From: Nocardia paucivorans NBRC 100373
GTDB taxonomy: Bacteria; Actinomycetota; Actinomycetes; Mycobacteriales; Mycobacteriaceae
Assembly: GCF_000308675.1 (NCBI RefSeq)
Contig: NZ_BAGE01000043.1
Span: 1-64,000, forward strand
Direction: 5' to 3'
DNA length: 64,000 nt
A model generated the notes under the pieces. The model saw nothing but the letters and a program-made list of their open reading frames with translations. It searched no databases and was not told the origin of the DNA. The position numbers and the translations under genes are program-made. Below, one piece after another: positions 28,588 to 37,395 of this stretch (positions are counted from its first letter, which is position 1; every line of letters begins with the position of its first letter).

Positions 28588-29403
28588 TCAGTGGTCGGCG
28601 ATGCCGAGACGCGCCTCGAACGCTATCCGGTCACCGCGGTACAACGCACTCATCCGTTCGATGGGTCGACCGCCGGCATCCACACTGCGCCGAGTGAGCA
28701 GCATCAGGGGTATTCCGGGACCGCAGCCGAGCAGGGCGGTCTCCCGGGCGCCGGCGAGTACGGTCTCGATACGTTCGGTCGCACCGCAGTATTCGATCCC
28801 GGAATCGCTGATCGTGGTGTACAGCGAGGTGGTCGGATCGAATCCGGCGCGCAGCCAGCCGAATCGATCCAGCGAGAGATAGGTGGTCTCCAGGCCGATC
28901 GGTTCGTCGTCGGCCAGCAGTATCCGTTCCAGACACATCACCGGTGTGCCCACGGCCAGATCGAGATCGCGGGCGACCTCCCCCTCGGCGGGCCGGTCTT
29001 CCCAGGACAGCAGCGCCCGACCGGATTTCCAGCCGGGTCGGGCGGCCATATCGGCCATGGAATCCAGGGCGAGCGGCTGCACCAGTTTCGGCCGCGCCAC
29101 CACCGTACCGCGACCGGCCTTGCGAATCCGGCCGGCCACCACGAGATCTCGCAGTGCCTGGCGGACGGTTTCCCGGGCGACGCCGAACCGGGCGGACAGC
29201 TCCCGTTCCGCCGGCACCGGATCCCCCGCGTGCAACTCGGCGAGCAACCGTTCGATCGCATCGCGCACCTGGTGCACCTTCGATCGGGTATCGGCGCCGG
29301 GCTGCTCGGGATTCACCGCATCCGCGTGGTGCGTTTCGAGGGCGCGCTGCCGAAAGAGCCGGGCGCGGCCGGTGTACGGGGGTTCCCCTTCCAACGATTC
29401 CAT
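28588..29403 (-). CDS. GntR-family regulator, HutC/UTRA subfamily (DasR-like)
   Basis: 271 aa from ATG 29403 (TTG 29412 is an alternative). The winged helix lies at about residues 43-105 ([29 protein letters not shown]). The C-terminal UTRA sensor domain has [20 protein letters not shown] and [13 protein letters not shown] perfect palindrome centred on GGTCTAGACC lies 21 bases upstream of this start, which matches the operator type of DasR/NagR amino-sugar regulators, so self-repression and control of other sites by a sugar-phosphate ligand are likely. No sugar gene lies next to it in this window. Confidence 0.88.
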   Translation of the reverse strand: MESLEGEPPYTGRARLFRQRALETHHADAVNPEQPGADTRSKVHQVRDAIERLLAELHAGDPVPAERELSARFGVARETVRQALRDLVVAGRIRKAGRGTVVARPKLVQPLALDSMADMAARPGWKSGRALLSWEDRPAEGEVARDLDLAVGTPVMCLERILLADDEPIGLETTYLSLDRFGWLRAGFDPTTSLYTTISDSGIEYCGATERIETVLAGARETALLGCGPGIPLMLLTRRSVDAGGRPIERMSALYRGDRIAFEARLGIADH

Positions 29404-29424
29404 GGCGGTCAACCCATCGCGTTA

Positions 29425-29440
29425 ATTGGTCTAGACCAAT
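29425..29440. promoter_or_regulatory. DasR/NagR-type operator
   Basis: ATTGGTCTAGACCAAT is a perfect 16-bp palindrome between the gntR gene (start 29403) and the 3' end of the DUF4254 gene. Its GGTCTAGACC core is the known core of DasR/NagR operators. It sits where a bound dimer would block transcription of gntR. Confidence 0.75.
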
Positions 29441-29515
29441 AATGAATCACGCTTCGCCCCGGAGCATACCTACCGGTTCGGTTCATGCCCGGAGGGCGAG
29501 GACTACCGGGCACGG

Positions 29516-29959
29516 TTACCGCGCGGGAAGGCGTCGACGTCCGTCGATCACATCGGCGACCAAATCCGTATATCCATCGACCAATTCGGCCAGGTGATAC
29601 CAGTGTTTGTGGGTATTGTCGCTGCGTACGCCATCGATATCGATCGCCCGATTGGCCTCCACCCAACTGCGGGCCATCCGGTCGATCACCGCGCCGAGGC
29701 TCTCGGTGTGCAGCGCCGCACCGCACCGATGCCGGGGGACCTGCTGCGCGATCCACTCGTTGATATCCGCCACGAGTCGCGCACGCCGCGAATCCATCTC
29801 GGCGAGTTGAGCCGGGTCGCCGACCTGTGCGCGCCGCCGGTGCAGTTCCACCAGGGCTCGCGCGGAGCGCAACATGGCACGGTCCTCGAACCTTCTACCT
29901 TGGAACGCGCACAACAACTGAGGTGCGGTGGGCAACTCCGCTGCGGTCGGTGCACTCAT
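29516..29959 (-). CDS. DUF4254 family protein
   Basis: 147 aa from ATG 29959, five bases after GAGG; GTG 29965 is an alternative. The protein is mostly helical and charged, and its C-terminal part carries the conserved DUF4254 pattern (SLGAVIDRMARSWVEANRA, then HKHWYHLAELVDGYTDLVAD). No catalytic motif, signal peptide or membrane segment is visible. The function of the family is unknown. It is transcribed toward the gntR gene, with the DasR-like operator between the two. Confidence 0.75.
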   Translation of the reverse strand: MSAPTAAELPTAPQLLCAFQGRRFEDRAMLRSARALVELHRRRAQVGDPAQLAEMDSRRARLVADINEWIAQQVPRHRCGAALHTESLGAVIDRMARSWVEANRAIDIDGVRSDNTHKHWYHLAELVDGYTDLVADVIDGRRRLPAR

Positions 29960-30372
29960 CTGCACCTCGCGGAATCACCCTGTACCTGCACATTCTGTAC
30001 GACCATCATCGACTCTCGATTCGGTTGTCCCGGCCATCGGATCGGTAGCTCACAACTAGGCTAACTGGATCATGCTCTTACAGATGCAAGAACACAAGAA
30101 TGCATTCTCTCGGCTGCGTTCGATATGTTCTTGCGCCGGCAGGTGATTCCCCCGGCACGGCCCGGTCGTATCGACCGGTGGCCTGTCGAGCCCCCTCGCC
30201 GCGCTCGACCGTCCCATACGAGCCATCGGGGCCGAACCGATGGCGTTCTCACACCGGTATATTGACCGAAACCAGCCGATCTTCCCTCACGAATACGTGT
30301 CAACACCCCTGCGGGAACACGAGAATCAGGCCGCAACAGTGCGAACCGCGTAGCGGAAGCGAAAGGAAGGCC
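29960..30372. other. Divergent intergenic region between DUF4254 and XRE regulator genes
   Basis: 413 bases with lower GC near 29980-30120. Frames here are short and unconvincing. It should contain promoters for both flanking genes; a Shine-Dalgarno-like GAAAGGAAGG (30361-30370) precedes the XRE gene. I see no operator palindrome or repeat. Confidence 0.5.
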
Positions 30373-31233
30373 ATGGCGGGCAAACGCACCATCCTCACCG
30401 CGGGCTTGCGCCGACTGTCGGTGCTGCTGCTGGAAATGCGAGAAAACGCCGGCCTGACCAAGGAAGAGGTCAGCGCCCGAACCGGGATCAATGTCACGAC
30501 GCTCTATCGCATCGAGACGGCACAGGCGCGGCCGCAGCGGCGCACCCTGATGACGATGCTGGATCTCTACGGTGTGAGCGAGGAACGGCGCCAAGACGCA
30601 TTGACACTGCTCTCGGACGCCCAGAAACCGGGAATGTCCCGTCCGTACGAGGCCAGCCTCTCCGAAGTGTATGCGGCGTACATCAATTTCGAGTCGGTGG
30701 CGCTTTCGGCCCGGCACTACCAGACCTCGTTCATCCCCGGCCTGTTGCAGACCGAACAGTACGCGATGGCGGTCATCGATACCTGTATGCCGAAACTCGA
30801 GCCCGCGGTCCTGGAACGCCGCGCCCGCGCCCGAATGGACCGCGCGGCCGTATTGAGCAAGGACGAACCCCTGGAACTGTGGGTGGTCCTGGACGAAGCG
30901 GCCATTCGGCGGGTGGTCGGCGGACCGGAGGTGATGAGCGGTCAGCTACGCCGGCTGGGCGAGGAAACCAAGCGCAAGAACGTGATCCTGCAGATCCTTC
31001 CGTTCGACGCGGGAGCGCACCCCGGCATGATCGGATCCTTCACGATTCTGGACTTCCCCGACCCGGCCGATCCGGAGCTGGTCTACGCCGAGGGGATCGC
31101 CGGGGACGCGCTCATCGAAGGACATACCGAGATCCGGCGATTCGGCGTCATTTTCGACCAGTTGCGCGCAATGGCGTTGAGCCCGAGGGATTCCGCGATC
31201 ATGATCGCCGAAGCGGCAGAACGCATGGGTTGA
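30373..31233 (+). CDS. XRE-family regulator with DUF5753 domain
   Basis: 286 aa from ATG 30373, placed just after GAAAGGAAGG. The N-terminal XRE helix-turn-helix (about residues 15-72) contains ENAGLTKEEVSARTGINVTT. The rest (about 90-280) is the DUF5753 domain with ARHYQTSFIPGLLQTEQYA and the family pattern around GGPEVMSGQLRRL. Such proteins are very numerous in Streptomyces and Nocardia and often pair with a small DUF397 protein; none is seen next to it here. The targets are unknown. Confidence 0.9.
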   Translation: MAGKRTILTAGLRRLSVLLLEMRENAGLTKEEVSARTGINVTTLYRIETAQARPQRRTLMTMLDLYGVSEERRQDALTLLSDAQKPGMSRPYEASLSEVYAAYINFESVALSARHYQTSFIPGLLQTEQYAMAVIDTCMPKLEPAVLERRARARMDRAAVLSKDEPLELWVVLDEAAIRRVVGGPEVMSGQLRRLGEETKRKNVILQILPFDAGAHPGMIGSFTILDFPDPADPELVYAEGIAGDALIEGHTEIRRFGVIFDQLRAMALSPRDSAIMIAEAAERMG

Positions 31234-31386
31234 GGTCCACAATGGACATATCACGCGGCACCGGCACCGAACACCTCCGATCACCGGTCTGATCCGCAGG
31301 CCGAACGGGTACTCCTGTCAACACGATCACCGTCCGGGCGGTCACCTGCCGTTCATCTCGCGAGCCATACGGAAATGAGGGGTTCC

Positions 31387-32775
31387 ATGGCCGATACACC
31401 TGCCACGCCCGGCGCCCGGCGATCACCGGAACTGAAGCGGGTCATGGGTCCGGGACTCCTCCTGCTGTTCGTCGTCGGGGATATTCTCGGCACCGGCATC
31501 TACGCACTGACCGGACAGATCTCGGCCGAGGTGGGGGGCGCGGTGTGGGTTCCCTTCCTGGTCGCGTTCGCGGTCGCGCTGGTCACCGCGCTCAGTTATC
31601 TGGAGTTGGTCACCAAGTATCCGGAGGCGGCGGGTGCGGCCCTCTACACGCACAAGGCGTTCGGCCTCCACTCCCTCACCTTCATGGTGACCTTCACGGT
31701 GATGTGTTCCGGTATCACCTCCGCCGCCACGGCCGCGCGGGCCTTCGCGTCGAATCTCGCGCAGGCCTTCGAATTCGACCTCGGAACCGCCATTGGAACG
31801 ACCCTCGTCGCCTCGGCGTTCATGACGGCGATCGCGGCGCTCAATCTGCGCGGCGTGAGCGAGAGCGTCAAGGCCAATGTGCTGTTGACCTGTGTGGAAT
31901 TGTCGGGTCTGTTGATCGTCATCGTGGTGGGCCTGTGGGCATTGGGTTTCGGCAACGGCGACTTCGGGCGGGTGATCGATTTCTCCACCGGTGACCGTTC
32001 CGCCGTGGGTGGGGTGATCGCCGCCACCACCCTCGCCTTCTACGCCATGGTCGGTTTCGAGGACTCGGTGAACATGGCCGAGGAGACCAAGGAACCCAGC
32101 CGGATCTTCCCGAAGGTGCTGTTGGCCGGTCTGGTGCTCACCGCGCTGATCTACGTTCTGGTCTCGATCACCGCCGTGGCGCTGGTCCCGCCGGAACAGC
32201 TCGCCGAAGGCAATACCCCACTGCTGCGGGTCGTCGAGACCGGAGCACCCGGATTCCCGATTCAGGTCTTCGCGTTCATCTCGATGGCCGCGGTGGCCAA
32301 TTCGGCGCTGATCAATATGCTGATGGCCGGTCGGCTGCTGTACGGCATGGCCCGGCACCGGGTGCTTCCGGAACCGTTGGGGCGGGTGCATTCTCGGCGA
32401 CGCACCCCTCATATCGCAATCGTGTTCACCACCGTATTGGCGCTGGGGCTGATCGCCTTCGCGGGCGAGGTGCCGCAATTGGGTGGGACCACCGCCCTGC
32501 TGTTGCTCGGGGTCTTCACCATCGTGAACATCGCCGTCCTGGTGCTGCGCCGCGACGAAGTACCGCACGAACATTTCCGCACCCCGACGCTCCTGCCGGT
32601 GATCGGGGCGCTCGCCTGTGCGTATCTGGTGACACCGTTCACCGATCGAGATCCCCGACAGTACGCCGTCGCGGGGGTGCTGCTGCTGATCGGTGCCGCG
32701 CTGGGAGTGGTGAACCGTATATTCGGGCGGAGGTCCGAGGACGGTCCCCTCGACCCGGCGATCGACGTGAAGTGA
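31387..32775 (+). CDS. APC-family amino acid permease
   Basis: 462 aa from ATG 31387, preceded by GAGGGG; ATG 31375 would leave no ribosome site. About twelve hydrophobic helices, starting with the APC signature GPGLLLLFVVGDILGTGIYAL (G-x-G-I/T in helix 1), then PEAAGAALYTHKAFG and the helix-6 segment FYAMVGFEDSVNMAEETKEP. It belongs to the amino acid/polyamine/organocation superfamily and likely imports an amino acid with protons. The specific substrate cannot be told. It stands alone between the XRE regulator and the IrrE-like gene. Confidence 0.9.
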   Translation: MADTPATPGARRSPELKRVMGPGLLLLFVVGDILGTGIYALTGQISAEVGGAVWVPFLVAFAVALVTALSYLELVTKYPEAAGAALYTHKAFGLHSLTFMVTFTVMCSGITSAATAARAFASNLAQAFEFDLGTAIGTTLVASAFMTAIAALNLRGVSESVKANVLLTCVELSGLLIVIVVGLWALGFGNGDFGRVIDFSTGDRSAVGGVIAATTLAFYAMVGFEDSVNMAEETKEPSRIFPKVLLAGLVLTALIYVLVSITAVALVPPEQLAEGNTPLLRVVETGAPGFPIQVFAFISMAAVANSALINMLMAGRLLYGMARHRVLPEPLGRVHSRRRTPHIAIVFTTVLALGLIAFAGEVPQLGGTTALLLLGVFTIVNIAVLVLRRDEVPHEHFRTPTLLPVIGALACAYLVTPFTDRDPRQYAVAGVLLLIGAALGVVNRIFGRRSEDGPLDPAIDVK

Positions 32776-32886
32776 TCCCGCCGCCGACATTCCCCATGGC
32801 AAACCGGACCGGTGCGTCCGGTCACCGGAGAAAAGCGTCGATCGTGGACATGACGGGCGCCCGAACGATCGGTAACGTATTCGCCG

Positions 32887-33426
32887 ATGACAAGTATGGA
32901 AGCCAGGTTTCGCGATGCGGCCGGGACCGTTCCGCTACCCGATCCGTGGGACCTCAACGCCTACCTCGCCGCGGTGGCCAAGTACCGGAAGCGACCGTTG
33001 TCGCTACAGCCGGTGCACCGGTCGGCCCTGGCCGATATCGGCTGCGGCGGTAACGGGCTGTGGATCGCCCGCAGACACGATGACATCATCGTCTGCGATT
33101 CCGCGGCCACCGGTCGCAACGCCGAACACATCGTGTTACACGCCGTCGGCCATATGCTGCTCGGTCACTACGGCACGAACCCGTCGACGGAACCCGACGC
33201 CGAACAGACCCGTATCTCCTTCAGCGCGCTCGACCCGGCGCTGATCGATGCGCTCTCGACAATTGCGCCCGGGTCCATCGAGCAGATCCTCGGCCGCGAT
33301 GATTTCGGCCCGGAACGCGAACAGGAGGCAGGGGTCTTCGCGGAGATGACCATGGTTTACGCCGCGCTACCCCGACGCCGGAGTCGGTCGTTCTGGCCGT
33401 TCGGTCGCAGAAGGCAACGGGGCTGA
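32887..33426 (+). CDS. IrrE/ImmA-like protein with degenerate zinc-peptidase motif
   Basis: 179 aa from ATG 32887. The layout (N-terminal helix, small beta region, then EHIVLHAVGHMLLGHYG at about residues 80-96) matches the ImmA/IrrE-type metallopeptidase domain found near XRE regulators in actinobacteria. The zinc motif HExxH is HAVGH here, so the catalytic Glu is Ala and peptidase activity is doubtful. The C-terminus is basic (RRRSRSFWPFGRRRQRG). An XRE regulator lies 1.7 kb upstream, separated by the permease. It may bind zinc or a partner without cutting; this is inference. Confidence 0.7.
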   Translation: MTSMEARFRDAAGTVPLPDPWDLNAYLAAVAKYRKRPLSLQPVHRSALADIGCGGNGLWIARRHDDIIVCDSAATGRNAEHIVLHAVGHMLLGHYGTNPSTEPDAEQTRISFSALDPALIDALSTIAPGSIEQILGRDDFGPEREQEAGVFAEMTMVYAALPRRRSRSFWPFGRRRQRG

Positions 33427-33537
33427 CCGGACGGAAACGACCGGCACCCGGTAGCGCCGGCGGTCCCGCCACGGCCGCGGACGGCGGCCGGACCGTCGCG
33501 ACGAGCCCGCCCGGCGACGTCCACTAGGCTCGTCGCC

Positions 33538-34038
33538 GTGGCCGAAGCGCAACCGAGCATCGCTGTGCATCCCGATATCGCCCCTCTGTCCGGTCTGCTG
33601 GGAACCTGGCGCGGCTCCGGCGCGGGCGAATATCCCACTATCGAGCCATTCGGCTATCTGGAGGAGATCGAATTCGGCCATACCGGCCGTCCCTTCCTCA
33701 CCTACCGGCAACGCACCCGCTCCACCGAGGACGACCGTCCCCTGCACGCGGAAACCGGATATCTGCGCTGCCCGGGTTCCGACCGGGTGGAACTCGTCCT
33801 CGCACACCCCACGGGTATCACCGAGATCTGTGCGGGACCGTTGACGGTAACCGATGACGGGGGGATCCGACTGGAACTGAAATCCACCACCATCGGCCGC
33901 ACCGGCACAGCGAAACCGGTGAGCGAACTCGGCCGCTCGATCCACCAATACGGCGACGTTATCGAGTACACGTTACGCATGGCCGCCGTCGGCCGCCCTC
34001 TACAGCATCATCTGGCGGCCACGCTGCACAGAATCTGA
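33538..34038 (+). CDS. Nitrobindin-family heme-binding beta-barrel protein (FABP-like, DUF1794)
   Basis: 166 aa from GTG 33538. The family signature LGTWRGSGAGEYPTIEPFGY lies at about residues 21-40, and the C-terminal His for the heme iron is in QHHLAATLHRI. Nitrobindins are ten-stranded barrels that bind ferric heme and convert peroxynitrite to nitrate. The length is typical of the mycobacterial proteins. No signal peptide, so cytoplasmic. Transcribed in the same direction as the preceding IrrE-like gene but 111 bases away. Confidence 0.85.
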   Translation: MAEAQPSIAVHPDIAPLSGLLGTWRGSGAGEYPTIEPFGYLEEIEFGHTGRPFLTYRQRTRSTEDDRPLHAETGYLRCPGSDRVELVLAHPTGITEICAGPLTVTDDGGIRLELKSTTIGRTGTAKPVSELGRSIHQYGDVIEYTLRMAAVGRPLQHHLAATLHRI

Positions 34039-34253
34039 ACAGGCCGTCACGATTCGATCACGGGCACGAGGCGATCATCACGATTCGTGTCGATCGGTCC
34101 TCTCCTGGGCCCTCCACCTTGTCTTGCCGGCTATACGGGCTTAATTTGGCCTCAACGGCAAATTGCCAGAAAACAACTTCCGGATTGCGCAACCGCGAAG
34201 GAACCGCTCGATCTCTCCTACCTGACGAAATCTTCGATCCGAGGGAGTCGGAT

Positions 34254-34478
34254 ATGAAGCGTGTCACTCTCGCTCTCGTCACAGCCGGAATGATTCTGGG
34301 CGGCGCCGGTGTCGTCGAAATCCTCGATACCGATATCACGAGCTCGGCGCCGGTATTCTCCCCCGACGACCCCAAAGAGGTCACCATACCCAGGCCGGTC
34401 GACGACAGAACGGTCGAACTCGTCGATCTGGTCTACCGGGACGCGACCTGGCTCGGCCTCTCCGGCGCCATCCCGTGA
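34254..34478 (+). CDS. Small secreted or membrane-anchored hypothetical protein
   Basis: 74 aa from ATG 34254. The start MKRVTLALVTAGMILGGAG is a clear signal peptide or N-terminal anchor. The remaining 50 residues are acidic and polar (SPDDPKEVTIPRPVDDRTVE) without cysteines. I recognise no family. It has a long AT-richer leader upstream (about 34060-34250) and ends at a hairpin shared with the convergent penicillin-binding protein gene. Confidence 0.65.
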   Translation: MKRVTLALVTAGMILGGAGVVEILDTDITSSAPVFSPDDPKEVTIPRPVDDRTVELVDLVYRDATWLGLSGAIP

Positions 34479-34501
34479 CATCACCCGGTGGCGAGCGGGG
34501 C

Positions 34502-34521
34502 GAGTTCGGCAACCCGAACTC
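34502..34521. terminator. Hairpin between convergent genes (likely bidirectional terminator)
   Basis: GAGTTCGG and CCGAACTC form an 8-bp stem with a 4-base loop, located after the small secreted protein gene and overlapping the stop of the convergent PBP gene. No T-run follows, which is common in high-GC actinobacteria. Confidence 0.55.
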
Positions 34522-36307
34522 AGTAACCCGGCGGAAGCGCCGTCAGCATGTCCCGGGTGACGGCCACCGCATGGTCGGAACTACCCCCCTCGACCAATAG
34601 CGTCGCGAAAGCCAGGTCACCGCGATAGCCGACGAACCAGGAATGCGCCCCGCCGGGGACCTCGGCCTCACCGGTTTTACCGAAGACCTCGCCCTGATCC
34701 GCGATCCGCGCCGCGGTACCGCCGGTGACGACCATCCGCATCATCGTCCGCAGCCCGTCGATCACCGCCGGATCAATCGTCGGGTGGTTGCCGACGACCT
34801 CGGTTTCCCGACCCCCGATCAGATACGGCACCGGCGTGGACCCGTGTGCGATCGTCGCCGCGAGCATAGCCATCCCGAACGGGCTGACCACCACCTTGCC
34901 CTGTCCGATACCGTCCTCGACCCGTTGGGTCCGGTCCCGGGCCGGCGGAACCGAACCGGAGAAGGTCGGCAGCCCCGCCACCGTGTAATCGGGCCCGATT
35001 CCCAATGCCGCCGCGGTATCGTGCAACGCCTCTGCCGGTAATTTTCCGGCGAGTATCGCGAACGAGGTATTGCACGACCGTTCGTAAGCGGTGGCCATGG
35101 GCACCTCCCCGATGGAGAAATGGTGATGATTGGGGATGGTGCGTTCGCCGATCACGGTTGTGCTCGGACACGGCAACACGGTTTCCGGGGTGGCCAGACC
35201 GGCGGTCATGGCCGCCGCGGCGGTCACCGTCTTGAACACCGACCCGGGCGGATATTGGCCGATGGTGGCCACCGGTCCCTCCCGGTCCGCGGCCCGATTC
35301 TGCGCGACGGCCAGAATTCCGCCGGTGGACGGTTGCAACACCACCATCATGGCCTGTTCGGTGCGCGCGTCGACCGCGCGCTGAGCGGCGTTCTGCACAT
35401 TGCGGTCCACGCTCAGCGCGAACGAGGGAGCCGGTTGCGCCGGCACCTCGTGCAGCACCCCCGTCTCCACCCCGTTGGCATTGCGCACGACCACACTCCA
35501 GCCCGCCTTACCGTCCACTTCGTCGATGACGGCCTGCCGCACCTGGGCCAGCAGGTCCGGGGCGAAATCCCGGTCGGTGGGCGCCATCCCCCACTCCTCG
35601 GTCACCTGCACCCCCGGTAGGTCGCGCAGTTGCGCGCCGACCTGGCCGAACTCGCTCTCGCTCAATCGGATCAGGGTGTGGACGCCGCCGTCCCGGCGGG
35701 TCGCGTTCAGGATCTGCTCGGTTGTCAGCTGCCGATCGAAGCGATGTAATGCCGCCGACAGCGCATCGGCCGTGGCGTGCGGATCCACGGCATCGGCGAG
35801 AGTGAACGTCACCCGCGACAAAGTGCCCGGCACCAGCACATCGCTCCCCGACTGTTCGTTCACCCGGGCCCGGGGCGCGGGATCCACGCGGAAAGCTAGG
35901 GTTTGGGTGTCACCGAGACGCGGGTGTACCACGGACGAACTCCACCGCACCTTCCATCGGCCGTCGCTGCGCCCCATCTGCAACCGGCCGGTGTAGGTCC
36001 ATACGCGGTCCTTCGGCAATCGCCACCGGTAGGTGTAGTCGACGACGGCGATATCCCCGGTGATGCGCGCCGAGCCGGTCTGCGCCGAAAGCTCTTCGGC
36101 CCGGAGTTGTTCCCACGCCGACAGCAGTACCGCGTGGGCGGTTTCGGGGACGGTGGTGCGGGCGGCGGCGGTGTCGATGTCCCGGGCGGCGAAGGCTGCG
36201 AGAAACGCGTCCGCCGCGGGCAGCGGCCCACTTCGAACCGAGGCACAACCGGAGGCCGCGATCGTGAACATCGCGGCTGTCAGCACGAGGACCAGGCGGA
36301 TCGGCAT
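34520..36307 (-). CDS. Penicillin-binding lipoprotein with NTF2-like domain (class B-type transpeptidase)
   Basis: 595 aa, similar in length and layout to M. tuberculosis Rv2864c. The signal peptide ends in the lipobox AASGC (Cys about residue 20), so it should be a lipoprotein outside the membrane. Residues about 28-145 are an NTF2-like MecA N-terminal domain (PAADAFLAAFAARDIDTAAA). The transpeptidase domain has the catalytic SxxK in GSVFKTVTA (about 351-354), SxN in RSCNTSFAIL and KTG in GKTGEAEVPGG. It should crosslink peptidoglycan and bind beta-lactams. All three motifs are intact. Confidence 0.92.
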   Translation of the reverse strand: MPIRLVLVLTAAMFTIAASGCASVRSGPLPAADAFLAAFAARDIDTAAARTTVPETAHAVLLSAWEQLRAEELSAQTGSARITGDIAVVDYTYRWRLPKDRVWTYTGRLQMGRSDGRWKVRWSSSVVHPRLGDTQTLAFRVDPAPRARVNEQSGSDVLVPGTLSRVTFTLADAVDPHATADALSAALHRFDRQLTTEQILNATRRDGGVHTLIRLSESEFGQVGAQLRDLPGVQVTEEWGMAPTDRDFAPDLLAQVRQAVIDEVDGKAGWSVVVRNANGVETGVLHEVPAQPAPSFALSVDRNVQNAAQRAVDARTEQAMMVVLQPSTGGILAVAQNRAADREGPVATIGQYPPGSVFKTVTAAAAMTAGLATPETVLPCPSTTVIGERTIPNHHHFSIGEVPMATAYERSCNTSFAILAGKLPAEALHDTAAALGIGPDYTVAGLPTFSGSVPPARDRTQRVEDGIGQGKVVVSPFGMAMLAATIAHGSTPVPYLIGGRETEVVGNHPTIDPAVIDGLRTMMRMVVTGGTAARIADQGEVFGKTGEAEVPGGAHSWFVGYRGDLAFATLLVEGGSSDHAVAVTRDMLTALPPGY

Positions 36308-36371
36308 CGCGACCGATCGTAACGATCGAATACCGAAAATCCGCTGGGGCGCACCGGGACCGAGGCGGTAA

Positions 36372-37235
36372 TCAGTCCAACATCACGGTGGCGAAGGTCG
36401 CGATCTGCCGGAAACCCACCGCATGGTAGGCCCGCCGGGCGATCTCGTTGAAGTCGTTGACATACAGGCTGGCGGTGCGTCCGGAGGTGACGACGGCATT
36501 GGCGACCGCGGCGGTGCCGGCGGTGCCGAAACCGTGGCCCCGGCGTTCGGGATGTACCCACACCCCCTGGATCTGACCGGTATGACGGGACTGCGCGCCC
36601 ACCTCCGCCTTGAAAACCACTGTGCCGTCCTCGAACCTGGCCCAGGCGCGGCCGGCTTCGATGAGGCTCGCCACCCGCCTACGGTAGGCGCGGCCACCGT
36701 CACCGGAGCACGGGTCCACCCCGACCTCCTCGATGAACATGGCGATGGCGGCCTCGAGGTAGGGCTCCAGCTCGTCGATGCGCACCTGACGCACCTGGGG
36801 GTCGGCGGCCACCAGTGCGGTCCCGTCCAGAGCCAGCAACGGCTGGCTGCCGCGCAATTCCCGTTCCGGTCCCCAATGAGGGGCGAGCATCTCCCACAAC
36901 GGCAGCGCCAACTCCTGGCGGCCGACCACCGAGGAACAGATTCGCGGCCAGCGGATCGCCCGCTCTGCGAAGGCGCGCAGGGCGTCGCGATCTCCGCGCA
37001 ACGGCACCAGATTCACCCCGGAGAAGCACAGCGAGTCGGTGGGGCCGCCCCGACTCCACAGTTCGCCCTGACCGCATCGGGCATCCAGTCCGCACTCCTG
37101 GATCCGGGCTGCGACCATACAGCACGCCACCGGGTCGTCGTCGAGCACCCGGAGGACCTGGGCCAGGTCCCGCCTCGCGAGTCGACGCGCGGGAACATCC
37201 TTCGCGCGCCGGGTCGGCTCCAGCAGACTCCGCAC
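36372..37235 (-). CDS. GNAT acetyltransferase with DUF4081 N-terminal domain
   Basis: 287 aa. The N-terminal half is the DUF4081 domain (VPARRLARRDLAQVLRVLDD). The C-terminal half (about residues 150-287) is a GNAT domain with the acetyl-CoA loop VWVHPERRGHGFGTAGTAAV and a late YVNDFNEIARRAYHAVGF. It matches the conserved mycobacterial protein between ispG and the PBP gene. Its substrate is not known. The 160-base gap to ispG shows it may have its own promoter. Confidence 0.9.
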   Translation of the reverse strand: MRSLLEPTRRAKDVPARRLARRDLAQVLRVLDDDPVACCMVAARIQECGLDARCGQGELWSRGGPTDSLCFSGVNLVPLRGDRDALRAFAERAIRWPRICSSVVGRQELALPLWEMLAPHWGPERELRGSQPLLALDGTALVAADPQVRQVRIDELEPYLEAAIAMFIEEVGVDPCSGDGGRAYRRRVASLIEAGRAWARFEDGTVVFKAEVGAQSRHTGQIQGVWVHPERRGHGFGTAGTAAVANAVVTSGRTASLYVNDFNEIARRAYHAVGFRQIATFATVMLD

Positions 37236-37395
37236 GTTCCACAGCCTGCCACGAACGGCGGCACGGCGGTACAGGTATGCGACGTCTACACCGGAATGTG
37301 TCCATCGACCGGCCGCTACGTCCGGTCGAACCGCACGCGTCGAACGACGGATCGCGAGAAAGGGACCTCGGCCCCACCCCTGCGGGGCCGATCAC

